Shown: positions 19,386 to 27,661 of the stretch, piece after piece
Layout: every line of letters begins with the position of its first letter
Numbering within the stretch: the stretch's first letter is position 1
Source of the DNA: Nonomuraea deserti
GTDB taxonomy: Bacteria > Actinomycetota > Actinomycetes > Streptosporangiales > Streptosporangiaceae
Assembly (NCBI RefSeq): GCF_004348685.1
Contig: NZ_SMKO01000007.1
Span: forward strand, 62,001 to 126,000
Direction: 5' to 3'
Length of the DNA stretch: 64,000 bases
Made by a program: the position numbers and the translations under genes
The notes under the pieces: model-generated
What the model was told of the DNA's origin: nothing
The model's input: the letters and a program-made list of their open reading frames with translations, nothing else
The model's database searches: none

Positions 19386-19697
19386 ATGGCTTACAGTTCG
19401 GGCATGGCAGGTGTTCTAATCGGCCTTGGGCTGCTCGCCTTCTGGCTCTTCTCCCTCTTCGACGTGGTGACCACGCCGGAAGACGAAGTTAGGAACGTAC
19501 CAAAAGCGCTCTGGATCCTGATAGTCGTGCTGATCCCGCTGCTCGGCGGCCTGGTGTGGATGGCCCGTGGCCGTCCGCGGGCCCCTCGGGCGGCATGGCC
19601 CGTCCCTCCGGGCCCCGGCACGCCGAAGGGACCGGACGACGACCCCGACTTCCTCCGTGACCTCGACCGCCGCATGCGCGGCGACGACGTCAGCTAG
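19386..19697 (+). CDS. PLD nuclease N-terminal domain (PLDc_N) membrane protein
   Basis: About 103 aa: two hydrophobic helices with the PLDc_N pattern (LGLLAFWLFSLFDVVTTPEDE, then PKALWILIVVLIPLLGGLVW) followed by a Pro-rich tail ending in DPDFLRDLDRRMRGDD. This small family is common in actinobacteria, and its function is unknown. A second in-frame ATG at 19404 could be the start; neither has a well-spaced ribosome binding site. The stop overlaps the ccsB stop tail to tail. Confidence 0.75.
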   Translation: MAYSSGMAGVLIGLGLLAFWLFSLFDVVTTPEDEVRNVPKALWILIVVLIPLLGGLVWMARGRPRAPRAAWPVPPGPGTPKGPDDDPDFLRDLDRRMRGDDVS

Positions 19698-20737
19698 TCC
19701 ACGTCGGCGTAGCTGTGCAGGCCCTCGAAGAAGATGTTGACCCCGATCAGGTTGAACAGGAGGCAACCGAACGCCACCAACTGCACGATCGTCGCCGACC
19801 TCCCCCGCCAACCGGCCGTCACCCTGGCATGCAGGTAGGCGGCGTAGGCGACCCATGTGATGAACGCCCACACCTCCTTGGGGTCCCAGCCCCAGTAGCG
19901 GCCCCACGCGCGGTCGGCCCAGAGGGCACCCGCGATGACGGCGAACGTCCACACCGGAAAGGCGAACACGATCGCCCGGTGCGCCACCCGCTCCAGGTCG
20001 GCGCGGGCCGGCAGACGCGAAAGCCCGTCGCCGCGCAGCAGGTAGAGCACGCCTGACACGCCCGCGATCGTGAACAGGCCGCTGGCGACGATCGCGGCGG
20101 AGACGTGGATGGCGATCCAGTACGAGTCGAGCGCCGGCACCACCGGCCCCGCCGTGGTGTAGAAGGCCTTCACCGCGAGGCCGAGACCGAGCGCGACGGT
20201 GACCATGACGAAGGAGCCGAGGAAGCGCACGTTGGCGCGCAGCTGGGTGACCAGGAACGCGGTCACGGCGGCGAAGCAGATGGCCACCACGAACTCGTAC
20301 ATGTTGCCCCAGGGCCACCGGTCGACGGCCAGGCCGCGGGTGGCGATGGCGCCGAGGTTGGCGGCCCAGCCGAGCCAGGCGAGCGCCAGGGCGGCCGTCC
20401 CGGCCCTGACCGCGGCCCTGGACGGCGGCGCGCCGTCGTCGCCGGCCGCGGCGACGTCTCCTCCGGACGCGGGCGCCGTCGCGTCGCCGCCCGCGTCCAC
20501 GTGGTCGCCCGGGAGTCCCGTGACCGCGTCGCGGCCCGGCGCCCCGTCGCCGGCTGGGGCGCCGACCGCGACCGGCTTCCTGGCGCCGAGCGCTCCGCCC
20601 GCGGACCGCGCGGCCACGCCGGGACGGGCCCGGCCGAAGGCGAGCTCGATCGCGAACCCGACCATGGCGACGACATAGAGCAGGACGGCGGCGACGACGA
20701 AAAGGTCGCTCAGCTCGGCGAGTTGCTCAGCGGACAT
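19694..20737 (-). CDS. ccsB: Cytochrome c biogenesis protein CcsB (ResC/CcsA family)
   Basis: Heme-handling membrane protein of System II cytochrome c maturation, 347 aa with about eight helices. The tryptophan-rich heme motif RYWGWDPKEVWAFITW is present, along with conserved histidines in flanking helices (IHVSAAIVASG, EGLHSYAD at the end). Between the first and second helices there is a low-complexity Ala/Gly/Asp loop of about 80 residues. It works with ResB to carry heme outward and ligate it to apocytochrome. It is last in the tlpA-ccdA-resB-ccsB run; the start overlaps the resB stop. Confidence 0.92.
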   Translation of the reverse strand: MSAEQLAELSDLFVVAAVLLYVVAMVGFAIELAFGRARPGVAARSAGGALGARKPVAVGAPAGDGAPGRDAVTGLPGDHVDAGGDATAPASGGDVAAAGDDGAPPSRAAVRAGTAALALAWLGWAANLGAIATRGLAVDRWPWGNMYEFVVAICFAAVTAFLVTQLRANVRFLGSFVMVTVALGLGLAVKAFYTTAGPVVPALDSYWIAIHVSAAIVASGLFTIAGVSGVLYLLRGDGLSRLPARADLERVAHRAIVFAFPVWTFAVIAGALWADRAWGRYWGWDPKEVWAFITWVAYAAYLHARVTAGWRGRSATIVQLVAFGCLLFNLIGVNIFFEGLHSYADVD

Positions 20738-22286
20738 CCTTTTCTCCTGCTGATAGATCCTTGACGATGTCGGCGAACTCCTCGGCGAAGCCCGCCGCGG
20801 AGCCCTCTGTGCGGGTCAGGCCGCCCACCTCGACCTTGCCACCCTCGATCCTGACGAACACCCTGCGCCGCCTGATCATCAGCGACAGGGCGATGGCGAC
20901 GACGGCGGTGCCGCCCGCCACCAGCGCGGGAAGGCGGCCAGGGTCGTAGGCCGTCTGGAGCGTGATCCACTCCTTGACCCCGGTGAACTCGATCTTGCCC
21001 ACGCCGCCCGGCAGGTCGACCGACTGGCCCACGGCCAGCGGCTTGGGCGTGTCGGAGGCCATGAGCAGCGGGTTGAGCTTCTTCATGACCTCGGGCGGCG
21101 CCAGCTCGTAGACCGACTGCGGCCGGCCCGAGCGCACGCCCAGGTCGCCGGAGAAGGCCCCGAGCAGTTGCACCTCGGGGTTGAGCTCGCCGGGGAAGGC
21201 GGAGACGTGGCTGCCGTCGGTCAGCGGCACGCTGGTGGGCAGGAACCGCAGCAGGAAGCCCAGTTGCTCCGGCTGCGCGTCGGGCGCCTTGACCACGCAT
21301 CCCGAGGTCATCGTGGCCTTGTCCTCGATGAGGCACGGGACGGGCCCTTCGAAGGCCACCTGGCCCTTGCCGTCGGTCACCCTGAAGACGGGGGCGTAGC
21401 CGTTGCCGATCAGGTAGGTCTGGGTGCCGCCGACGTCGAGGGGCTCGTTGACCTTGAGCTCGTAGTCGCGGGCGGGCGCCTCGGGCGAGTCGTTGACCTT
21501 CAGGCGGGCCGAGTAGTCGAGCACCTGGCCCTTCCTGTCGCCCGTGACCTGGTAGGAGACCTTGAGGTCGGCCAGCTGGAAGGAGAACGGCTCCAGCGAC
21601 TCCGCCGACACCTGGCTGCCGGGCATGAACCGGTCGTAGGCGGCCACCGTGTTGGCGAACCCGTCGTCCTCGACGACCAGGACGTTGCCCCGGTAGCCGA
21701 AGAGCGAGCCGGCGCCGATCGCGACCAGGATGCCGAGCAGGGCGACGTGGAAGAACAGGTTGCCCGTCTCGCGCAGGAAGCCCTTCTCCGCCGACACCCA
21801 GCCGTCGCCGGTGGCGACGCGGAAACGCATCCTGCGCAGCCGCCGTGCGGCCTGCTCGACCGTGAGGTCGCCGTCGAACGTGGCGGAGTGGGGCAGCCTG
21901 GACGGCCGTTTCGGCGCGGCGGGCGGCTTGCGGCGCAGCTCGCGCAGGTAGGTCGCGGTGCGCGGCACGATGCAGCCGATGAGCGAGGTGAACAGCAGCA
22001 GGTAGACGGCGGCGAACCAGGTCGAGGTGAACACCTCGAAGAGCTGGAACCTGTCGTACCACTCGGCCAGGGCCGGGTCCTGCTCGTAGATCGCGGCCAC
22101 CTTGTCGGGCTCGACGCCGCGCTGCGGCACCACCGAGCCGGGCACGCTGCCGAGGGCCAGCAGGAACAGCAGGATCAGCGCCGTCCGCATCGAGGTGAGG
22201 GTGCGCCATCCCCAGCGCAGCCAGCCCACCGGCCCGAACCCGGCCGGCTTGGGCGAGCGCGGCTTCTCCAGCTCCTGGACACTCAT
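20727..22286 (-). CDS. resB: Cytochrome c biogenesis protein ResB
   Basis: Second component of the System II heme ligation complex, 519 aa from the ATG at 22286, which overlaps the ccdA stop in a TGATG arrangement. It has three N-terminal helices (MRTALILLFLLALGSVPGSV; TWFAAVYLLLFTSLIGCIVP; NLFFHVALLGILVAIGAGSL), a large extracytoplasmic domain of about 300 residues, and a final helix near residue 460 followed by a short cytoplasmic tail. A much longer open frame upstream belongs to the ccdA shadow. Confidence 0.93.
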   Translation of the reverse strand: MSVQELEKPRSPKPAGFGPVGWLRWGWRTLTSMRTALILLFLLALGSVPGSVVPQRGVEPDKVAAIYEQDPALAEWYDRFQLFEVFTSTWFAAVYLLLFTSLIGCIVPRTATYLRELRRKPPAAPKRPSRLPHSATFDGDLTVEQAARRLRRMRFRVATGDGWVSAEKGFLRETGNLFFHVALLGILVAIGAGSLFGYRGNVLVVEDDGFANTVAAYDRFMPGSQVSAESLEPFSFQLADLKVSYQVTGDRKGQVLDYSARLKVNDSPEAPARDYELKVNEPLDVGGTQTYLIGNGYAPVFRVTDGKGQVAFEGPVPCLIEDKATMTSGCVVKAPDAQPEQLGFLLRFLPTSVPLTDGSHVSAFPGELNPEVQLLGAFSGDLGVRSGRPQSVYELAPPEVMKKLNPLLMASDTPKPLAVGQSVDLPGGVGKIEFTGVKEWITLQTAYDPGRLPALVAGGTAVVAIALSLMIRRRRVFVRIEGGKVEVGGLTRTEGSAAGFAEEFADIVKDLSAGEKDVR

Positions 22287-23008
22287 CAGATCACCGGCTC
22301 GAAGGCGCCGATCAGACCCTGCATGGCCGCGATCATCTCTCCCCAGAGCCCGGTCACGAGCAGCACGCCGACGGCCACCATCATGCCGCCGCCGATCCTG
22401 GTGATCAGGCGCGAGTGCTTGCGGATGGCACGGAACGTACGCAGGGCCTTGCTGTAGGCGAGCGCCGCCCCCACGAACGGCAGCCCCAGCCCGAGCGCGT
22501 ACGCGACCGCCAGCAGCGCACCTCGCCCGGCGCTGCCCTCGTTGAGCCCGAGCGCCAGCACGACGGCCAGCGTGGGCCCGATGCACGGGGTCCACCCGAG
22601 CCCGAACACCACCCCGAGCAGCGGCGCGCCCGCCAGCCCCGCGGACGGCAGCCGGTGGATGCGCACGTCGCGCATCAGGCCGGGTATGGCGCCCAGGAAC
22701 GCCAGCCCGAGCAGGATGGTGAGCACGCCGAGCACCCGCGTGATGATCTCGGCGTTGCCGAGCATGACCGACCCGAGCCCGCCGAACAGCGCCCCGCTGA
22801 GCACGAAGACCAGCCCGAACCCGGCCACGAACAGGACCGTGCCGAGCACCAGCCGCCCCCGTCTGGGGTCGGCGCTCATGCCGGTCACGTAGGACAGGTA
22901 GCCGGGCACCAGCGGCAGCACGCACGGCGACAGGAACGACACCACCCCGGCGAGCACCGCGATCGGCACTGCGAGCAGCAGCGAGCCCGAGGCGACGACG
23001 TCATTCAT
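22286..23008 (-). CDS. ccdA: Cytochrome c biogenesis protein CcdA
   Basis: Thiol-disulfide electron carrier across the membrane, 240 aa and six helices. The two redox-active cysteines are visible: [16 protein letters not shown] in helix one and [10 protein letters not shown] in helix four. It reduces the extracytoplasmic thioredoxin-like protein encoded immediately upstream, which in turn keeps apocytochrome CxxCH cysteines reduced. Start ATG at 23008; overlaps the previous gene by eight bases. Confidence 0.95.
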   Translation of the reverse strand: MNDVVASGSLLLAVPIAVLAGVVSFLSPCVLPLVPGYLSYVTGMSADPRRGRLVLGTVLFVAGFGLVFVLSGALFGGLGSVMLGNAEIITRVLGVLTILLGLAFLGAIPGLMRDVRIHRLPSAGLAGAPLLGVVFGLGWTPCIGPTLAVVLALGLNEGSAGRGALLAVAYALGLGLPFVGAALAYSKALRTFRAIRKHSRLITRIGGGMMVAVGVLLVTGLWGEMIAAMQGLIGAFEPVI

Positions 23009-23567
23009 CGCGCACCTTGGTCACCGCGTCGAGCAGGTCGGTGTATTTCACCGCGCCCAGCGCCCTGGCCGCGATCCGGCCCTGCTCGTCGATGATCAGC
23101 GTGGACGGGATGGCGGCCGGCGGCACCGTGCCCTGGAAGGCCAGCGCGACCTTGCCGGGCTGGTCGAAGATGTGGGGATAGCCGGTCTTCTCGGTGCGCT
23201 CGAACGCCAGCGCGTCGGCCTGGCGGTCCTTGAAGTCGACGCCGAGGAACTCGACCCCGCTGTCCTTGGTCTTGGCGGCGACCTCCTTGAGCACGGGCGC
23301 TTCTGCCCGGCACGGGCCGCACCACGAGGCCCAGAAGTTGAGCACCACGACCTTGCCCTTGTGCGCGGCGAGCGATGCGGTGCCCCCGTCGAGGGTGGGG
23401 CCCTCGATCGCGGGCGCCGGCTTGCGCTCGCCCGCCTCGAACACCTGCATCTTCCCGTCGCCCGCGACGAAACGGGTGTCGCCCGCCTGCGGCTGGCCGC
23501 TCTGGTTGCCCGCGCAGCCGGCGACCATCGCAGCCAGGAGAACGAGAAAGATGGACTTGGTGCGCAC
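23001..23567 (-). CDS. ResA/TlpA-like thioredoxin lipoprotein
   Basis: 188 aa from a GTG at 23567, preceded by AAGGAG about ten bases away. The N-terminus is a lipoprotein signal ([12 protein letters not shown], lipobox VAGC), so it is anchored on the outer face of the membrane. The thioredoxin fold has the active site [11 protein letters not shown] and the cis-proline region [10 protein letters not shown]. It should reduce apocytochrome cysteines using electrons from CcdA. The open frame extends upstream to 23936 but that part is a shadow of the phosphatase gene. Confidence 0.92.
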   Translation of the reverse strand: MRTKSIFLVLLAAMVAGCAGNQSGQPQAGDTRFVAGDGKMQVFEAGERKPAPAIEGPTLDGGTASLAAHKGKVVVLNFWASWCGPCRAEAPVLKEVAAKTKDSGVEFLGVDFKDRQADALAFERTEKTGYPHIFDQPGKVALAFQGTVPPAAIPSTLIIDEQGRIAARALGAVKYTDLLDAVTKVRDE

Positions 23568-23650
23568 GGAGGAAGATCTCCTTGTACTACAACCGGTAGA
23601 GCTTGCAACTCTACCGGCGACTCCGCACGCCCCGGACACCGGGGAGCGCC

Positions 23651-24289
23651 TCAGGCCCCGGGGACGGAGGGGCCGGGATCGAGCGAACCGGCCGGCTCGC
23701 TGTAGCCCACGCTGACCAGACGATCTCCGTCGAACGTGAACGTGGTGATGCTGGCCAGCGCGCACTGCCTGCGCCGGGGATCGTGCCAGAGCCTGCGCCG
23801 CTCGGCGGCCATCCTGATCGCCCAGATGGGGAGCTGGTGGCTGACGAGCACCGTCTCGTGCCCGCGCGCCGCCGCTCTGGCCTCGTCGATCATCGAGCGC
23901 ATGCGCTGGACGATGGCCGGATAGGACTCGCCCCATGACGGGCGGAGCGGATTCCAGAAATAGCGGTAGTTGCGCGGGTTGCGCAGCAGCGCCAGGCCGG
24001 GCCCCGCCGTACGGCCCTCCAGCAGGTTGCCGGCCTCGATCAGCCGCACGTCCTGCGTGATCCCGAGGCCGAGCTTGTCGGCGAGCGGCGCCGCGGTCTC
24101 CATCGCCCGTTCGAGCGGCGAGCTGTAGACGGCGACGATGTCGCGGCCGCCGACCGACTTGGCGACCGTCTCGGCCATGAGCCGGCCAGTCTCCGACAGG
24201 TGGTAGCCGGGCAGCCTGCCGTAGAGAATGCCTTTGGGGTTGTGCACCTCACCGTGGCGCAGAAGGTGGACGACGGTCAATTCAGCCAT
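23651..24289 (-). CDS. Histidine phosphatase (phosphoglycerate mutase-like)
   Basis: 212 aa from the ATG at 24289. The catalytic LLRHGEVHN motif lies near residues 9-17, and the second His is in VLVSHQLPIW, both typical of the branch 1 histidine phosphatase superfamily. The substrate is unknown. By my knowledge of other actinobacteria (for example Rv0525) this gene lies directly downstream of hemL and before the thioredoxin-ccdA-resB-ccsB genes. Here hemL is about 10.6 kb away, across an accessory island. Confidence 0.9.
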   Translation of the reverse strand: MAELTVVHLLRHGEVHNPKGILYGRLPGYHLSETGRLMAETVAKSVGGRDIVAVYSSPLERAMETAAPLADKLGLGITQDVRLIEAGNLLEGRTAGPGLALLRNPRNYRYFWNPLRPSWGESYPAIVQRMRSMIDEARAAARGHETVLVSHQLPIWAIRMAAERRRLWHDPRRRQCALASITTFTFDGDRLVSVGYSEPAGSLDPGPSVPGA

Positions 24290-24404
24290 GGTGTGGCACA
24301 GCCTATCCGCTCGGCCGCGCCCAGCCACGCGCCGAGCCCTTGGGGCCGTGTTCGCCCGGCGTTCACGCGACGGTAAAGTCGCCCTCCTGAGGGGAGGCGC
24401 CGGG

Positions 24405-25262
24405 TTGAGTCCATGGGCACTCGTCCTCATTCTGGTCGCCGCCGTCGCCCACGCCTCGTGGAACGTGCTCAGCAAGAAGGCTTCCCAGGCCGACGGCCTT
24501 GTCTTCGTCTGGCTTGTCGCCGTCGCGGCGGCGGTCGTGTGGGCGCCGCTGTTCGCCGGGTTCCTGATCGTCACGGCCACCCTCCCGACATGGCAGGACC
24601 TCGCCGTGATCAGCGGCAGCATGGCCCTGCACCTCGGCTATTTCGTGCTGCTCCAGCGGGGGTACGGAACCGCGGACCTGTCGGTCGTCTATCCGGTCGC
24701 GCGCGGCACCGGGCCGATGCTGGCCAGCCTGGCCGCCGTGCTGTTCCTCGGCGAGCGGCCGTCGCCGGCCGGCGTGGCGGGGATCGTGCTGGTCGGGGTC
24801 GGCGTGTTCATGCTCAGCGGCGGCAAGGCGAAAGGCGGGCTCAAGGCGGTGGCTCCCGGGCTCGCCACGGGGGTGTTCATCGCGGGTTACACGGTGTGGG
24901 ACTCGCAGGTGGTGACGGCGTTCGCGGTGGCGCCGCTGATGCTCAACTATCTCGGCGAGGCCGCACGTGCCCTCGTGCTCGCGCCCGTCGTGCTGGGCAC
25001 GCGGCGGAAGCTGGTGCTGCCCGTGTGGCGCGAGCACCGGTTCCGGGTGGTGGGGACGGCGGTGCTGATCTTCGTTTCGTACGTGCTGGTGTTGTTCGCC
25101 TTCACGATGGCGCCGGTGAGCGTGGTGGCGCCGGCCCGCGAGGTCAGCGTGCTGATCGGGGTCCTGCTCGGCGGGCGGCTGCTGGCCGAGGGCGACCTGC
25201 GGCGCAGGCTGCTGGCGGCGGGCGTGATCGTCGGCGGCATCGTGGCCGTCACGCTCAGCTGA
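24405..25262 (+). CDS. EamA/DMT-family transporter
   Basis: 285 aa with about ten helices arranged as two EamA repeats (ALVLILVAAVAHASWNVLSK at the start and a second half beginning near GLATGVFIAGYTVWDSQVV). Start is a TTG at 24405 with GGGGAGG seven bases upstream; the open frame runs further back but overlaps the phosphatase gene start. It is a probable metabolite or drug exporter of unknown substrate. It ends tail to tail with a LysR regulator, overlapping by eight bases. Confidence 0.88.
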   Translation: MSPWALVLILVAAVAHASWNVLSKKASQADGLVFVWLVAVAAAVVWAPLFAGFLIVTATLPTWQDLAVISGSMALHLGYFVLLQRGYGTADLSVVYPVARGTGPMLASLAAVLFLGERPSPAGVAGIVLVGVGVFMLSGGKAKGGLKAVAPGLATGVFIAGYTVWDSQVVTAFAVAPLMLNYLGEAARALVLAPVVLGTRRKLVLPVWREHRFRVVGTAVLIFVSYVLVLFAFTMAPVSVVAPAREVSVLIGVLLGGRLLAEGDLRRRLLAAGVIVGGIVAVTLS

Positions 25263-26175
25263 CGGCCCAGGCGTTCGCCTGCGTCCTGCTCGCCTCGGCG
25301 AGCGCCTCGACCATGGCCCTGATCGCGGGGCGGCGGGCGGCGTCGGAGCGCCAGATCGCGTAGATGCGGCGTGACTGGCGCGGCCTGAGGGGGACGAGGC
25401 TCACGCCGTCGGGCACGCAGTCGCGGCCGAGCCGCGGCACGATCGCGCAGCCCAGCCCGGCAGCCACGAGCGCGAGCTGGGTCGGATATTCCTCGGCCAT
25501 GCAGGCGATCACCGGCTCGATCGAGGCGCTGCGCAACGTGAAGACCAGCCAGTCGTGGCAGACGGTGCCCGGCGAGCCGCTGATCCACCGCTCGCCGTGC
25601 AGCTGGGCCAGCTCCAGCTCCTTCCTGCCCGCCAGCGGATGGTCGGCGGGGATCGCGACGTCGGCGATGTCGTCGAGCAGCGTGGCCCTGGACAGGCCGT
25701 CGGGGATGGCCATGGGCCTGTTGAGCCAGTCCTGGATCACGCCCAGGTCGAGCTCGCCCCTGGCCACGTCGCGCACGACGCGCTCCGGATCCCGCTCGTG
25801 CAGCTGCACCCACAGGTCGGGGTGGTGCTTCCTGAGCTCGACGAGGGCGGCGGGCATCAGGCCGCGCGAGGCTGTGGGGAAGGCGGCGGCGTTCAGCCGG
25901 CCGACGACCTCGCCGCGCAGCGCCTCGAAGTCGGCCTCCGCGGTCTCGACCAGGGCGAGGATGCGCTCGGCGTGCTCGGCGAGCAGGCCGGCCGCGTCCG
26001 TCAGCCGCACGCCGCGACCGTTGCGCTCCATGAGCTTGGCGCCGGTCTCCCGCTCCAGCTTGGCGATCTGCTGGGACACCGCCGACGGGGTCACCATCAG
26101 CGCGTCGGCGGCGGCTCCGACCGACCCGTAGACGTGCACGGCGTGAAGGGCCTTGAGCCGGTTCAAGTCCAACAT
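25255..26175 (-). CDS. LysR-family transcriptional regulator
   Basis: 306 aa from the ATG at 26175. The N-terminal winged HTH is clear: LNRLKALHAVHVYGSVGAAA followed by LMVTPSAVSQQIAKLERETG. The remainder is the periplasmic-binding-like effector domain (HPLAGRKELELAQLHGE and LVAAGLGCAIVPRLG). The effector is unknown. It converges on the EamA gene, so it does not share a divergent promoter with it. It could regulate the neighbouring small gene or remnants on the other side. Confidence 0.92.
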   Translation of the reverse strand: MLDLNRLKALHAVHVYGSVGAAADALMVTPSAVSQQIAKLERETGAKLMERNGRGVRLTDAAGLLAEHAERILALVETAEADFEALRGEVVGRLNAAAFPTASRGLMPAALVELRKHHPDLWVQLHERDPERVVRDVARGELDLGVIQDWLNRPMAIPDGLSRATLLDDIADVAIPADHPLAGRKELELAQLHGERWISGSPGTVCHDWLVFTLRSASIEPVIACMAEEYPTQLALVAAGLGCAIVPRLGRDCVPDGVSLVPLRPRQSRRIYAIWRSDAARRPAIRAMVEALAEASRTQANAWAVS

Positions 26176-26248
26176 GTAAGTCAGTCTAAATGGTTTAGCG
26201 TAGAAAGTCTCGCTTGTGGTTGACTGTGTAGCAGATGAAAATAGATGC

Positions 26249-26359
26249 ATGAGAATCATCAAGCTGAAGAGGCAGCGTCCCGACACCCTGTCGTACCTCA
26301 AGGTCCTTGCCGAGCAGGCTCGCGAGCAGCGCATCCGCTACCAGAAGCCCGCTCGCTGA
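26249..26359 (+). CDS. Candidate small basic protein (36 aa)
   Basis: ATG at 26249 opens a 36-codon frame ending TGA at 26359, encoding a Lys/Arg-rich peptide (begins MRIIKLKRQRPDTLSYLKVL). Third codon positions are almost all G or C, as in real genes here. It lies divergently from the LysR gene, 73 bases away. No strong ribosome binding site is visible. It could be a true small gene or the stump of a lost one. Confidence 0.4.
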   Translation: MRIIKLKRQRPDTLSYLKVLAEQAREQRIRYQKPAR

Positions 26360-26422
26360 GTGCGGCCCCGCCGTCTCGCCCTCGCCGTCGGCCTGGCCTC
26401 GTGCCCATGGTCACGCCCGCTC

Positions 26423-26473
26423 CGCCACTCGTTGGCTCCTACGTCGCTCTCTCGCGGCGAGCTCCTGCGCTTG
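26423..26473. repeat. Dispersed repeat, copy B (capping a broken transporter)
   Basis: Same word as copy A at 12,464-12,509: CGCCACTC, TCGCTCTCTCG and GAGCTCCTGCGCTTG in the same order and orientation. It ends six bases before the transporter remnant resumes, so the repeat marks the left breakpoint of that fragment. Confidence 0.6.
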
Positions 26474-26479
26474 GTCTGA

Positions 26480-26999
26480 GGCTTCAACTTCGTCGTCATG
26501 CAGACCGGCCTGCGGCACTTCGCACCCCTGCAGTACGCCGGCCTCAGGTTCGCCCTGGCGGCGTTCCCGCCCTGCTGTTCGTGGGGCGGCCGGGGGTCGC
26601 ATGGCGCTGGGTGGCCGGGGTGGCCGCGGCCATCGGCGTGGGCCAGTTCGGCCTGCTGCTCGTCGGCATGCCGGCCGGGCTGAGCTCGCTCGTCCTGCAG
26701 ACGCAGGCACTGTTCACCGTGCTGTTCGCGGCGACGCTGCTCGGGGAGCGGCTCACCGCCCGCCGCGTCACGGGGCTGGCCGTCGCGTTCTGCGGGCTCG
26801 CCCTGGTCGCCTTCGACTTCGGCGTGTCGGGCCCGATCGGAGCCTTCGCGCTTTACGTGGCCGCCGCGGCCGCCGCGGCCGCCTGGAGCGTCGGCATCAT
26901 CGTCCAGCGCAGGGCCGCGCCACCCGACTCGCTGCGCTTCATGGTCTGGGTCAGCGCCCTGTCGACGCCGCCGCTCCTGCTGGCCTCGACGGCATCCAT
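26480..26999 (+). pseudogene. EamA transporter remnant (truncated and frameshifted)
   Basis: From 26,480 the frame reads GFNFVVMQTGLRHFAPLQYA and FRFALAAFP-like sequence, typical of EamA helix one to two. At about 26,569 one base is missing and the protein continues in another frame: VGQFGLLLVGMPAGLSSLVL, LGERLTARRVTGLAVAFCGL and onward to [12 protein letters not shown] at about 26,998. The N-terminal Met region is replaced by the dispersed repeat and the last third is absent; at about 27,000 it abuts an antisense enoyl-CoA hydratase fragment. Confidence 0.8.
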
Positions 27000-27236
27000 G
27001 TTCCGGCCGGTCAGGCACATCTCCATGGCCTTGGCCTTGCCGACCGCGCGGGTCAGCCGCTGGGAGCCGCCGATGCCGGGGATGACGCCCAGTTTGGTCT
27101 CTGGCTGGCCGAGACCGCGGTGTCGGCGGCGAGCACGATGTCGCAGAGCATGGCCAGCTCGCAGCCGCCGCCCAGCGCGTACCCGGACACCGCCGCCACC
27201 GTGGGCTTGCGCACCTGGCCGAGCCGGTCCCGGTCG
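27000..27236 (-). pseudogene. Enoyl-CoA hydratase fragment
   Basis: On the minus strand the sequence encodes [39 protein letters not shown], then after loss of one base continues in another frame as [20 protein letters not shown] and [12 protein letters not shown]. These are the oxyanion-hole and catalytic segments of the crotonase family. Only about 80 of 260 residues remain; both ends join unrelated fragments. Confidence 0.8.
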
Positions 27237-27247
27237 TCCCGAAGGGT

Positions 27248-27430
27248 TTCCAGAACGCCATCGAGTACGGCCGCAACCATGTCGTGGACATGACCGTGAC
27301 CAGTTCCACCTCCACCTGGGCCTCCGGCGACCTGATCTCCAGCACTGCCGATCTGGAGACGTTCATCAAGGCTCTGTTCGGCGGCAAGGTGGTGTCGGCA
27401 GCGGAGCTTACGCACATGTTCACGGAGTGA
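27248..27430 (+). pseudogene. Serine hydrolase C-terminal fragment
   Basis: 61 codons ending in a natural stop: [20 protein letters not shown] then [20 protein letters not shown], resembling the C-terminal part of D-alanyl-D-alanine carboxypeptidase/class C beta-lactamase-like serine hydrolases. No start and no N-terminal part is attached. Confidence 0.7.
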
Positions 27431-27433
27431 CCA

Positions 27434-27661
27434 CCAGCCACCGGCCGATCGACCTGGTCAAGCTGTCGAGCGCCAAGCCCTGCCCGGTGGAGATCGGAAC
27501 CTTCAACTACTCCAACACTAACTACCTCCTGCTGGGCATGATCATTGAAAGGGTGACCGGCAAGACCCTGGCCGCCGAACTCGACCGACGGCTGCTCACC
27601 CCGCTCGGCATGAAAAGCACCTACCTGCCCACCACACCAACCGAAGAAATCAAAGGCTTGC
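27434..27661 (+). pseudogene. Serine hydrolase central fragment
   Basis: Encodes PCPVEIGTFNYSNTNYLLLG, IIERVTGKTLAAELDRRLLT and PLGMKSTYLP, the region with the YxN catalytic motif (YSN) of beta-lactamase-like serine hydrolases. It should precede, not follow, the C-terminal fragment just upstream. The two pieces are thus in permuted order, in different frames, and may come from one gene. The SxxK part is not present. The right end fuses, antisense, to the 3' end of lanM. Confidence 0.72.

Noticed and set aside
20727-22925. 732-codon frame that would extend ResB far upstream
   Set aside because: The upstream part overlaps ccdA in another frame and has no ResB similarity; the ATG at 22286 coupled to the ccdA stop is the better start.
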